DNA from: an uncultured Oscillospiraceae bacterium
GTDB lineage: Bacteria; Bacillota; Clostridia; Oscillospirales; Acutalibacteraceae
Length of the DNA stretch: 25,314 nt
Assembly: GCA_900540295.1 (NCBI GenBank)
Contig: UQFM01000020.1
Coordinates: 1 to 25,314 of the forward strand
Direction: 5' to 3'
A program made the position numbers and the translations under genes. The notes beneath the pieces are model-generated. The model worked only from the letters and a program-made list of their open reading frames with translations. It made no database searches and was not told the origin of the DNA. Shown in pieces: positions 15,328 through 22,252 of this stretch. Numbering within the stretch: position 1 is the first letter of the stretch; each line of letters begins with the position of its first letter.

Positions 15328-16038
15328 ATGAAACACGGTAAAAAATATGCGGAAAGCGCAAAGCTGATCGACAGAACCAAGCTGTACGACACAGATGAAG
15401 CGCTTGCGCTCACAGTAAAAACATCAACGGCAAAATTTGATGAAACCGTTGAAATTCACGTTCGTTTGGGCGTTGACTCGCGCCACGCCGACCAGCAGGT
15501 CCGCGGTGCGGTTGTTCTGCCGAACGGCACAGGCAAAAAGGTGCGCGTTGCCGTATTCGCAAAAGGTGCGGATGCTGACGCGGCAACCGCCGCCGGTGCG
15601 GAAATCGTCGGTGCGGAAGACCTTGTTCAACAGGTGCAGGGCGGCATGATGGACTTTGACGTCTGCGTTGCGGCGCCGAACATGATGGGTCTTGTCGGCC
15701 GTCTCGGTAAAATCCTCGGTCCGCGCGGCTTGATGCCGTCGCCGAAGGCAGGGACGGTTACCCCCGACGTTGCAAAAGCCGTTACCGAAGCAAAAGCAGG
15801 TAAAATCGAGTACAGACTCGACAAAACCAATATCATTCACTGCCCCATCGGCAAGGTGTCTTTCGGCGCTGAAAAGTTAGCTGAAAATATGAACACTTTG
15901 ATGGACGCCATCGTTAAGGCAAAACCCGCCGCAATGAAGGGTCAGTACATCAAGTCCTGCGTGGTTGCAACCACCATGGGCCCCGGTGTAAAAGTGAATG
16001 CCAACAAATTCGCAGCAGCCCCCGTTGCCGCTGAATAA
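15328..16038 (+). CDS. rplA: 50S ribosomal protein L1
   Basis: L1 forms the mobile stalk near the ribosomal E site and commonly represses its own operon mRNA. The 236-residue protein starts MKHGKKYAESAKLIDRTKLY and has domain I sequence FDETVEIHVRLGVDSRHADQ. It also has the conserved GRLGKILGPRGLMPSPKAGT loop in domain II and the C-terminal KVSFGAEKLAEN and MGPGVKVN stretches. The final residues are Ala/Pro-rich. GGGAGG lies before the ATG. It is the last gene before the separate rplJ-rplL transcription unit. Confidence 0.98.
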   Translation: MKHGKKYAESAKLIDRTKLYDTDEALALTVKTSTAKFDETVEIHVRLGVDSRHADQQVRGAVVLPNGTGKKVRVAVFAKGADADAATAAGAEIVGAEDLVQQVQGGMMDFDVCVAAPNMMGLVGRLGKILGPRGLMPSPKAGTVTPDVAKAVTEAKAGKIEYRLDKTNIIHCPIGKVSFGAEKLAENMNTLMDAIVKAKPAAMKGQYIKSCVVATTMGPGVKVNANKFAAAPVAAE

Positions 16039-16047
16039 TTTTGATAC

Positions 16048-16076
16048 TTGACATATTCTTTCGGATATGTTAGTAT
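16048..16076 (+). promoter_or_regulatory. Promoter of rplJ-rplL
   Basis: TTGACA (16048-16053), a 17-bp spacer and TAGTAT (16071-16076). A better -10 sequence, TATAAT (16074-16079), overlaps it at 20-bp spacing. It lies directly after the rplA stop. Confidence 0.8.
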
Positions 16077-16082
16077 AATATC

Positions 16083-16201
16083 CGCTTGCCGAAGACAGCA
16101 GGTGCATTTTGCGTAAGGACTCCCCTGTCCGCCTGCCGAGGAAAAGTTGTGAAATTTTGATTTTACATGCCTTTTCCGTTTCTTTGCGGAGAAGGCTTTT
16201 T
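16083..16201 (+). ncRNA. Ribosomal protein L10 leader with attenuator
   Basis: This is the autoregulatory leader bound by L10 (with L12). The conserved parts are CCGAAGACAGCAGG and CCTGCCGAGG, with GCAGG (16098-16102) pairing with CCTGC (16132-16136). A terminator follows: a 10-bp stem, 16169-16178 with 16187-16196, including one G-U pair, then five T. An alternative pairing of GGAAAAG (16140-16146) with CTTTTCC (16171-16177) would block it and is a candidate antiterminator. The leader class is well known in Firmicutes; the antiterminator assignment is mine. Confidence 0.85.
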
Positions 16202-16211
16202 CATTCTCATG

Positions 16212-16405
16212 AAGCTGAGAGTAGCCAAACACAATATGCCGAAAACTTGTTCTTGCGTTTTCGGTGCATAGCAGTTTAAAATGCATATATTTTTGCCGAA
16301 ACAAGACATAAAATCTCGGCATACTGTCGTATGCCAAGATTTTTAACGCAGTTTCAGCGAAAAGAGAGCATTTTAAACCATATCGGGTTTGGTTACTCTC
16401 AGCTT
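16212..16405. repeat. 194-nt palindromic, highly structured block in the rplJ leader
   Basis: The ends are a 19-nt inverted repeat with one G-U pair: AAGCTGAGAGTAGCCAAAC (16212-16230) and its complement (16387-16405). In register, ATATG (16234-16238) pairs with 16379-16383. Inside are a hairpin (16239-16246 with 16257-16264) and a long arm. The arm has GTTTAAAATGC (16274-16284) with 16368-16378, GAAAC (16298-16302) with 16351-16355, and a terminal hairpin (16310-16324 with 16329-16343, one mismatch). The whole block can fold as a three-way junction. It contains no plausible gene and no part of the known L10 leader. No target-site duplication is obvious. It is either a MITE-like insertion or an unrecognised structured RNA. 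Confidence 0.75.
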
Positions 16406-16440
16406 AAGCAAGCGAAAATTTTATCGGGAGGTGAATCCGT

Positions 16441-17010
16441 TTGCCCAGTGAGAAAGTATTGGAAATGAAAAAACAGCAGGTTGCCGACCTCAAAGCTCGC
16501 TTTGACGCCGCCTGCGCAGGTGTAATCGTTGATTACAAGGGTATTTCCGTGGCTGACGACACCAAGCTTCGTAAAGAGCTTCGTGAAGCAGGCGTTAAAT
16601 ACACCGTTACGAAGAACACCTTAATCCATCTTGCAATTGATGGTACTGAGCTTCAGGGTCTGGACAGCGTGCTTGAAGGCACGACTGCTGTTGCGACCAG
16701 TGAAGACGATTACGTTGCCGCCGCGAGAATCCTCGGAAAATACGCAGAAGGCAATGACAACTTCAACATGAAGGGCGGCTTCCTTGACAACGAGGTTATC
16801 GACCTTGAGAAGTTAATCAGCCTTTCAAAACTTCCGTCGCGTGAAATTCTTCTTGCGACTGTTCTCAGCGCTTTCAACGCACCGATGGCTGCCTTTGCGC
16901 GTGCTATTCAGGCTGTTGTGGACAAGAGCGGCGAGGAAGTCCCCGCTGCCGCTGAAGAGCCGGCTGCTGAGGAAGCAGCACCCGCAGCAGAGGAAACCCC
17001 TGCTGAATAA
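16441..17010 (+). CDS. rplJ: 50S ribosomal protein L10 (TTG start)
   Basis: L10 anchors the L7/L12 dimers in the ribosomal stalk. The 189-residue protein has the expected N-terminal rRNA-binding domain (VLEMKKQQVADLKARF, VIVDYKGISVADDTKLRKELREAG, YTVTKNTL). The helix that holds L12 follows (about 135-165). A Glu/Ala-rich acidic tail of about 25 residues makes it somewhat longer than many bacterial L10 proteins. The start is TTG with GGGAGGTG about eight bases upstream; no better ATG exists until codon 9. The gene is preceded by the L10 attenuator and by the 194-nt palindromic block. Confidence 0.97.
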   Translation: MPSEKVLEMKKQQVADLKARFDAACAGVIVDYKGISVADDTKLRKELREAGVKYTVTKNTLIHLAIDGTELQGLDSVLEGTTAVATSEDDYVAAARILGKYAEGNDNFNMKGGFLDNEVIDLEKLISLSKLPSREILLATVLSAFNAPMAAFARAIQAVVDKSGEEVPAAAEEPAAEEAAPAAEETPAE

Positions 17011-17046
17011 TTTTTAAAACATTACTTTATATTGGAGGAAAATAAA

Positions 17047-17424
17047 ATGGCATCTGAAAAAGTTACCGCATTGCTTGAAGAAATCAAAGCAATGACCGTT
17101 CTTGAGCTTTCCGAGCTCGTACATGCAGTTGAAGAGGAATTCGGCGTATCCGCAGCAGCGGCTGTCGCAGTAGCGGCTCCCGCAGACGGCGGTGCAGCAG
17201 CGGCTGAAGAGAAAACTGAATTTGACGTTGTTCTCGCAGAAGTCGGTTCTGAAAAAATCAAGGTTATCAAGGCTGTCCGTGAAATCACCGGTCTTGGTCT
17301 CGGCGAAGCAAAGGCTCTCGTTGACGGCGCTCCCAAAACCCTCAAAGAGGCTATGCCCAAAGAGGAAGCAGAAGCTGCAAAAGCAAAGCTCGAAGAAGTC
17401 GGCGCAAAAGTCGAACTCAAATAA
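17047..17424 (+). CDS. rplL: 50S ribosomal protein L7/L12
   Basis: This 125-residue stalk protein recruits translation GTPases. It shows the N-terminal dimerisation domain (VTALLEEIKAMTVLELSELVHAVEEEFG), the Ala/Gly hinge (about 37-55), and the C-terminal factor-binding domain with KIKVIKAVREITGLGLGEAK. GGAGG lies nine bases before the ATG; an upstream TTG in the same frame contains this site and is rejected. It ends the cluster at a strong terminator. Confidence 0.98.
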   Translation: MASEKVTALLEEIKAMTVLELSELVHAVEEEFGVSAAAAVAVAAPADGGAAAAEEKTEFDVVLAEVGSEKIKVIKAVREITGLGLGEAKALVDGAPKTLKEAMPKEEAEAAKAKLEEVGAKVELK

Positions 17425-17442
17425 GTTTGTTGCATAGAACTG

Positions 17443-17474
17443 CACCCTGTCGCTTAGCGGCAGGGTGTTTTTTT
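17443..17474 (+). terminator. Terminator of rplJ-rplL
   Basis: CACCCTG (17443-17449) pairs with CAGGGTG (17461-17467), with CGC/GCG pairing inside, followed by seven T residues. Its strength suggests that rplL is the true end of the unit and that rpoB does not follow. Confidence 0.95.
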
Positions 17475-17534
17475 GTGGATTGTTTTCATTGTTAACGCAA
17501 AGCTCCATATCCGCTGTGCGTCATACGCATGCAC

Positions 17535-17579
17535 AAAAAATCCCCGTATGCAGTTCCCGAAAAGAACCGCAATACGGGG
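17535..17579 (-). terminator. Terminator of the three-TM protein gene
   Basis: CCCCGTAT (17542-17549) pairs with ATACGGGG (17572-17579), and GTTC/GAAC (17553-17556 with 17564-17567) extends the stem. On the minus strand six T residues follow (17540-17535). It converges on the rplL terminator. Confidence 0.9.
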
Positions 17580-17611
17580 TTTTGAATTACATTATACAGA
17601 GGTATTGCAGA

Positions 17612-19387
17612 TTATTTCATGGCGCTGACTTCGATAATCGCACCGTCCGCATCTGCCGCTACCGTAAAGGTTGCCGCACTGCCGACATTCAGCAATACCA
17701 CCTTTTCCGCGTTGGCAACAGAAACCTTGTAAAATGCGTCTGCTTCCTGTAAGCGGATGTAGAAATACGTTTCGCCGCCCGTCACCACGGAACGGATTTC
17801 GGCAACCGTACCGCTGACCTCTTTGGTCTCGGGTGCCTCTGCATTTCCGCCCTGCTGTTCATCGCCCATGCCGTCTACATCTATATCCAAGTTGATGCCG
17901 TTGCGCTTCAGCTCTGCGGCGTAATTTTCCGTGCATTCCGTCAGATTGTAGCCTGTACCGACAATCGTGGACTGTTTCACGTTGACCATCGCATACATTT
18001 TTACAAGTTCACTGGAATCCTTGAGCGCCATAAAGTAGGTCGGCTCGCCGCTGATATTTAAGAGCAGCGGGAAAGTGGCTTTATATGCATACTGCTGTAC
18101 CGCACCCTGCGCCGATGTTTGCGCAGTTTGCTCCAACGCGCCTGAAACAGAATAGTACTTTGTCTCCTTGGTGCGCTGGTTTAAAAGTACAAAACCGATA
18201 ATGGACTGGTCGGAGCTGATAGACGTGACGCCCGTATACATATATACGTCGTCGTTCAGCGCCAAATAGTTATAGCCGTCACTGGTGACCTTAACGCCTT
18301 CCTGCCCGATTACCGAGTTGATAAAGCCGCCTGAGAGTTTTCCGTAATAGTTGTACTGTGCATTCAGAATGTTTGCGGAATACACACGGTCCAGCCACTG
18401 CCATTCAGGGTCGGTGACACAGCTTTCCGTTTTCAGCTTGTTGCCTTTTGCAGTCGCGACCAACTGCGTTTCGCCCGTAACCGCATCGACAACCGCCGCC
18501 CCGATGACATCCGCACCGCCGAATAACCCAATGGTTTTATCCAGCACAGGTACGACCCAATAGGGTTGTCCGTTCTCGTCGATTTCCAGATTCGGCGCTT
18601 CAAACATCAGCGTCGGATATTGGAAGCGGAGATGACGCGCCAAATAACGGTTGAAATGCTCGTCGGGCGTATAGCGCATCCCGCCGTTTTCCAAACGGAC
18701 GATTTGCCCTTCCTGTGTGGTCATATCCACAATAATATAGGCAGGAATACCCTCTTTGGTGTTTTTCAGCCATTTAAATACATCGCCGTACGCAAGCGCA
18801 TTGACGCGCACAGGCGTGTTTTTATAGTTGATTTGTGCAGCATAAGAGGACACGACAAACTGCGAAACATAGTCTGACAGCTCACCGAGTGTACGGGTGG
18901 CAATATTCTTTGCAGAGGTTGCATCCAAACGCGGTACACTGGAGAAATCGATTTCCGCCACATCCTCGGCAAAATCGCCCTCTTCCACAGTCAGCAGCTG
19001 ACTGTAAGACTGTGCGCGGAAAAAGGTTGCGCCGCAAAGATACCCGACAAGCCCGACCACGGCAATCACACCGATGATAATTGCGGGAATCTTGGCGCGT
19101 TTGCGCACATAAGGGGTATACTCCGGTCTGATAAATACCTTGGTAGACAAAATCGTAAGCACAAGATAAATCATAACCACAAATACGGCGTAAAGATACA
19201 ACTCCACCGCCTTAAAGTTCAGCGCGGGAATCATGAAATAGTAGAGCACCGCCGCCGCAATCGCGGTCAAAATCAAATTGATTGCAATTTTTCTGCCCGC
19301 GTGCTCGGGGGGGATGAAAATGTCGGCGACGGAAGACTTGCCGTCATCTTTGCTGCCGCCTGTGAAATCCACGTTAATCGGTTCCAA
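17612..19387 (-). CDS. Conserved three-TM membrane protein of unknown function
   Basis: I do not know a function for this 591-residue protein, although phrases such as YWVVPVLDKTIGLFGG, DGYNYLALNDDVYMYTGVTS and FPLLLNISGEPTYFMALKD remind me of a family seen in other Firmicutes. Three membrane segments lie near the N-terminus (about residues 35-55, 60-82 and 97-120). A large domain of about 470 residues follows, probably outside the cell. The last 50 residues (VSGTVAEIRSVVTGGETYFYIRL onward) look like a small beta-barrel (OB-like) domain. Start: the longest frame begins at a GTG that abuts AGGA with no spacing. The TTG three codons later has AGGAG at seven bases, so I place the start there. 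It is a single-gene unit with promoter and terminator. Confidence 0.82.
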   Translation of the reverse strand: MEPINVDFTGGSKDDGKSSVADIFIPPEHAGRKIAINLILTAIAAAVLYYFMIPALNFKAVELYLYAVFVVMIYLVLTILSTKVFIRPEYTPYVRKRAKIPAIIIGVIAVVGLVGYLCGATFFRAQSYSQLLTVEEGDFAEDVAEIDFSSVPRLDATSAKNIATRTLGELSDYVSQFVVSSYAAQINYKNTPVRVNALAYGDVFKWLKNTKEGIPAYIIVDMTTQEGQIVRLENGGMRYTPDEHFNRYLARHLRFQYPTLMFEAPNLEIDENGQPYWVVPVLDKTIGLFGGADVIGAAVVDAVTGETQLVATAKGNKLKTESCVTDPEWQWLDRVYSANILNAQYNYYGKLSGGFINSVIGQEGVKVTSDGYNYLALNDDVYMYTGVTSISSDQSIIGFVLLNQRTKETKYYSVSGALEQTAQTSAQGAVQQYAYKATFPLLLNISGEPTYFMALKDSSELVKMYAMVNVKQSTIVGTGYNLTECTENYAAELKRNGINLDIDVDGMGDEQQGGNAEAPETKEVSGTVAEIRSVVTGGETYFYIRLQEADAFYKVSVANAEKVVLLNVGSAATFTVAADADGAIIEVSAMK

Positions 19388-19430
19388 AAAATCCACTCCT
19401 TTTTGTAGCTTTGGAAAGTATTGTAAGTAC

Positions 19431-19459
19431 AGTATACTTTATTTTACAGCCGTTTGCAA
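19431..19459 (-). promoter_or_regulatory. Promoter of the three-TM protein gene
   Basis: Minus strand: TTGCAA (19454-19459), a 17-bp spacer, TATACT (19431-19436). The leader is about 37 nt. Confidence 0.75.
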
Positions 19460-19493
19460 GGAATTAAACGAAAAGGCAGGGAAATGTGCAAAT

Positions 19494-20651
19494 TTATATC
19501 TGTTTCCCGCTGACAAACACCGCCGAAACGTTGATATCCTCGTCAAACAACAGCAAGTCTGCGTCATATCCGACGGCGATTTTACCCTTGCAGCCGTCCA
19601 CCCCGACAACGCGCGCGGGAGTAAGACTCGCCATTTTAACGCAGTCGCAAAGCGGAATCCCGACTGTTTTATAAAGATTTCTGACCAGCACATCGCAGGT
19701 CGCCACAGAGCCTGCAAGGCAGGAACGGTCTGCAAGCAGCATCACGCCGTCCGAATATACAACCGACATGCCGTTTTCCTGCGTGAAGCTGTCTCCCTCA
19801 TGCAAATCCGAGGCGGCGTATTCCAAGCCGTCCGTAATCACATACATTTTGTCCGCGCCCTTGCATTTATAAATCAACTGTAAAACGCCTGCGGGCTGAT
19901 GCCGCAAATCGGCAATGACCTGTACGCTGACGCTGTCGTTGACAAGCGCCGCTTCTACCGTGCCTGCATGACGGAATGCGCCAACCTTGTGGCAGGAAGT
20001 ACAGGCATTGTAAAGATGCGTCACATCGCTGTACCCGTTTTGAAATGCAGTCTGCGCCGTATCGAAATCCGCCGTAGAGTGCGCCACGGACGCAACCGCC
20101 CCGTGCGCGCAAACGGCTTTGCCGAGCGTCAGTCCGCCGTCCGTTTCAGGCGCCGCACCGACGATTTTAATGCCGTCCCAATACGAAAGTAAATCTTCAA
20201 AATCCTCTCGGGCAGGCGATAAAATGTTTTCGGGACTTTGTGCGCCGCACATGTTCGGAGACAAAAAAGGTCCTTCCAAATGCACGCCGAGAATATGCAC
20301 CCTGTCCGTTGCCGCCTGCGCTTCGCGGACGCCGTCTATCGCGGTTTTGAGCTGTGCAATCGGTGCGGCAAGCGTAGTCGGTAAAATCGAAGTCGTGCCG
20401 TGCTTCGCATGCGCCTCGCACATTTTTACAACGGCGTCTCTGCCGCCCATGGCGGAATATCCGCCGCCGCCGTGCACGTGCAAATCGATAAACCCGGGAG
20501 AAAGATACCGCCCGCCGCCGTCTATAATCTGTGCCGACTGCGGCGCGTCAATCTGCGGCTGTACCGCAGTGATTTTACCGTTTTCCACCGCGACTTCCCC
20601 CGAAACAATTTCTTTTTCGGTGATGATTTTTACATTCTTAAAGATTGTCAT
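19494..20651 (-). CDS. nagA: N-acetylglucosamine-6-phosphate deacetylase
   Basis: This 385-residue amidohydrolase removes acetate from GlcNAc-6-phosphate, feeding amino-sugar breakdown or peptidoglycan recycling in the cytoplasm. Expected metal and catalytic residues are visible: His58 and His60 in PGFIDLHVHGGGG, Glu126 in HLEGPF, His191 in AHS, His212 in THLYNA, His251 in IADLRHQP, and Asp274 in ITDG. The middle segment (IADLRHQPAGV) departs from the more usual IADGxHxxP, so substrate range could differ. AAGGA inside the last codons of the upstream gene serves as ribosome binding site; the stop TAA and the ATG are directly adjacent, so the two genes form one operon. No nagB lies in the window. 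Confidence 0.92.
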   Translation of the reverse strand: MTIFKNVKIITEKEIVSGEVAVENGKITAVQPQIDAPQSAQIIDGGGRYLSPGFIDLHVHGGGGYSAMGGRDAVVKMCEAHAKHGTTSILPTTLAAPIAQLKTAIDGVREAQAATDRVHILGVHLEGPFLSPNMCGAQSPENILSPAREDFEDLLSYWDGIKIVGAAPETDGGLTLGKAVCAHGAVASVAHSTADFDTAQTAFQNGYSDVTHLYNACTSCHKVGAFRHAGTVEAALVNDSVSVQVIADLRHQPAGVLQLIYKCKGADKMYVITDGLEYAASDLHEGDSFTQENGMSVVYSDGVMLLADRSCLAGSVATCDVLVRNLYKTVGIPLCDCVKMASLTPARVVGVDGCKGKIAVGYDADLLLFDEDINVSAVFVSGKQI

Positions 20652-21137
20652 TTAGATTTTCCTTTCTCGCAAATCGGCTGTAAAGCACAGAATCTCGCCT
20701 TTGTCGGTGATATCCACAATGCCGTAAGCCCCGTCCCGAATACTGCCCGGGCACAAAAACCATATCCCGTCTATCCGTTCCGCACGCGGAATATGTGTGT
20801 GTCCGTACAGCACAATATCCGCATTTTTTTCACGCGCCGCTTCCGACAGAATTTGCAGTCCGCTTTTTACCGCCCGCGTATGCCCGTGCAGTGCAAAAAA
20901 AATCTTGCCGCACAGCGGTAAAAGAACCTCTTTCGGCAATTCGGAACGAAAGTCTCCGTTGCCGCAGACCGCTGTGTATTTTTTATCTGCCAATTCTTTT
21001 TCCACCGAATACGTATATAAATCATTTTCTCCGTCCCCGAGAAAAAAGACGGCGTCCGCTTCGCGGTGCAGACGAAGTGCTTCGGCAAGCGAAGGGTAAT
21101 CGCGGTGCGAATCCGACAGAACCAATACCCGAAACAT
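20652..21137 (-). CDS. YfcE/MJ0936-type metallophosphoesterase
   Basis: This 161-residue calcineurin-like phosphoesterase has the two-metal motif set: Asp9 and His11 in VLSDSHRD, FLGDGEND, AVCGNGDF, LHGHT and LYGHTHIPRAE. YfcE-type enzymes hydrolyse phosphodiesters in vitro; the natural substrate is unclear. The start was set at the ATG at 21137 because a G-rich GAGGGGGG site lies before it; 17 upstream codons in the same frame are AT-rich and have no ribosome binding site. It is followed without a gap by nagA. The start region lies over the candidate promoter of the divergent small-gene cassette. Confidence 0.9.
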   Translation of the reverse strand: MFRVLVLSDSHRDYPSLAEALRLHREADAVFFLGDGENDLYTYSVEKELADKKYTAVCGNGDFRSELPKEVLLPLCGKIFFALHGHTRAVKSGLQILSEAAREKNADIVLYGHTHIPRAERIDGIWFLCPGSIRDGAYGIVDITDKGEILCFTADLRERKI

Positions 21138-21163
21138 ATTTTCAGCCCCCCTCACATACATAT
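21136..21163 (+). promoter_or_regulatory. Candidate sigma-E-type promoter of the small-gene cassette
   Basis: ACATATT (ending at 21140), a 14-bp spacer and CATACATA (21155-21162) resemble the B. subtilis mother-cell sigma-E promoter (kmATATT, about 14 bp, CATACAnT), with one -10 and one -35 mismatch. It would start a transcript near 21170, about 37 nt before the first ATG. The match is by eye and could be chance in AT-rich DNA. Confidence 0.35.
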
Positions 21164-21206
21164 ACATAATATAAGGTAAGTATATCAAATCAGTGAGGTG
21201 TTTGCA

Positions 21207-21431
21207 ATGCAGGATAACGGTTTTTTAGACAAAATGGTTGCCGAGCTCAAAAAGAAGGGTACAAAAAAAGAGGCAGAGGACTATCTGATGCAGCAGTTAA
21301 GTCCCGCACAGTCTGAAAAATTACAGGCAGTCCTGCGGGATGAAAACGCGGCAAAAGAGCTGCTCTCCACACCGCAGGCACAAAATCTAATGCGAAAATT
21401 GATGGGGGATAAAGATGGACAGCATCAGTGA
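21207..21431 (+). CDS. Small helical protein of unknown function (cassette gene 1)
   Basis: This 74-residue protein reads MQDNGFLDKMVAELKKKGTK and then a mostly helical, charged sequence (SPAQSEKLQAVLRDENAAKELLSTPQAQNLMRKLMG). No membrane segment or catalytic motif is visible. The ATG follows GAGGTG at a good distance; an upstream GTG in frame is part of that site and is rejected. Its last 17 bases overlap the next gene, so translation is probably coupled. I do not recognise the family. It heads a three-gene rightward unit that ends at the terminator at 22208-22243. Confidence 0.8.
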   Translation: MQDNGFLDKMVAELKKKGTKKEAEDYLMQQLSPAQSEKLQAVLRDENAAKELLSTPQAQNLMRKLMGDKDGQHQ

Positions 21432-21759
21432 ATTGCTATCAAGCGTCAGCCCCGAGGAATTGGAACGGCTCAAGGGGGTTGCGCAAAGTCTGATTGCGCA
21501 AAACGGTACAGAACAGGAGAAACGGGAAACGCCGCCGCAAAAGCCGCAGGAAAACAGCGGCATCGGCTCGCTGTTCGGCGCGGATACGGCGAAAATGCTC
21601 GCCACTGTGGCGGGTCAGATGAACCGCGAAGACGACCGTACAAAATTCATTGCGGCGCTTAAACCGCTTTTGTCCGAAGACCGCCGCAAAAAAGCGGATG
21701 AAGCCATGCGCTTTCTGCGCCTGATGGACACACTGCCGTTGTTGAAAGGACTGTTCTGA
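21415..21759 (+). CDS. Small helical protein of unknown function (cassette gene 2)
   Basis: This 114-residue protein has a helical N-terminus (MDSISELLSSVSPEELERLKG), a Gln/Pro/Glu-rich linker (about 34-48), and a second helical region. The last part, LKPLLSEDRRKKADEAMRFLRLMDTLPLLKGLF, ends hydrophobic and could sit on a membrane or partner protein. The ATG has GGGGGAT nearby and lies inside the end of the previous gene. The following gene starts one base after its stop. No known family is recognised with certainty. Three tightly linked genes of this kind suggest a complex. Confidence 0.82.
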   Translation: MDSISELLSSVSPEELERLKGVAQSLIAQNGTEQEKRETPPQKPQENSGIGSLFGADTAKMLATVAGQMNREDDRTKFIAALKPLLSEDRRKKADEAMRFLRLMDTLPLLKGLF

Positions 21760-21760
21760 T

Positions 21761-22198
21761 ATGCGGGAATATACCTATGATGAATTACAGCGTATGCAGG
21801 AAAAGGCGCTGGAACGTGTTCGGAATATGCAGAAATATTCAGAAGAAGCCGTGCAAAGTACGAATACCGCGCCAAAAACCGCGCAGCCGTCTGCGGCGTC
21901 CAAAGCACCAAATCCCGTGCCGCCACCGCCGCAGAACACACAAAAAACACACGGCAGAATCAAAATGCCGCTGAACCTGCCTGAAAATAAAGACCTTGTG
22001 TATCCGAGTTTTCAGGAATATTTTGAACCCGAAACGAAGAAAACACAGCAGTTGTCCGCGCAGAAGACCAAAGCCACGCTTCTGGATACCGTTTTAAAAG
22101 AACCTGATGAGGCGATGCTGTTTTCTCTGCTTTTGCTTTTGAAGTCAGAGGGCGCGGACGAGGCTCTGATGATGGCTCTGCTGTATATCATGTCCTAA
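21761..22198 (+). CDS. Protein of unknown function with hydrophobic C-terminus (cassette gene 3)
   Basis: This 145-residue protein starts MREYTYDELQRMQEKALERVRNMQ, a charged helix. A Pro/Ala-rich low-complexity linker (about 36-62) and a short conserved-looking segment (KMPLNLPENKDLVYPSFQEYFEPE) follow. The C-terminus LLLLLKSEGADEALMMALLYIMS is hydrophobic with a short acidic break, more like two short packed helices than a standard membrane span. It is the last gene of the cassette, ten bp before a bidirectional terminator. No family assigned. Confidence 0.82.
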   Translation: MREYTYDELQRMQEKALERVRNMQKYSEEAVQSTNTAPKTAQPSAASKAPNPVPPPPQNTQKTHGRIKMPLNLPENKDLVYPSFQEYFEPETKKTQQLSAQKTKATLLDTVLKEPDEAMLFSLLLLLKSEGADEALMMALLYIMS

Positions 22199-22207
22199 AA
22201 TCCATAG

Positions 22208-22243
22208 AAAAAATCGGGCGGTCAAACAGACCGCCCGATTTTT
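22208..22243. terminator. Bidirectional terminator
   Basis: A perfect 15-bp stem (22209-22223 with 22229-22243, core TCGGGCGGTC) and a 5-nt loop has A/T runs at both ends, so it can end transcription of the cassette on the plus strand and of malQ-trpB2 on the minus strand. Confidence 0.95.
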
Positions 22244-22252
22244 ATGCATCAC

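Noticed and set aside
15942..16337. Minus-strand open frame across the L10 leader
   Set aside because: It spans the end of rplA, the promoter, the attenuator and half of the palindromic block; no ribosome binding site or plausible protein is seen.
16212..16405. A complete insertion sequence in the rplJ leader
   Set aside because: At 194 nt it has no room for a transposase and no clear target-site duplication, so only a MITE-like or RNA interpretation is kept.
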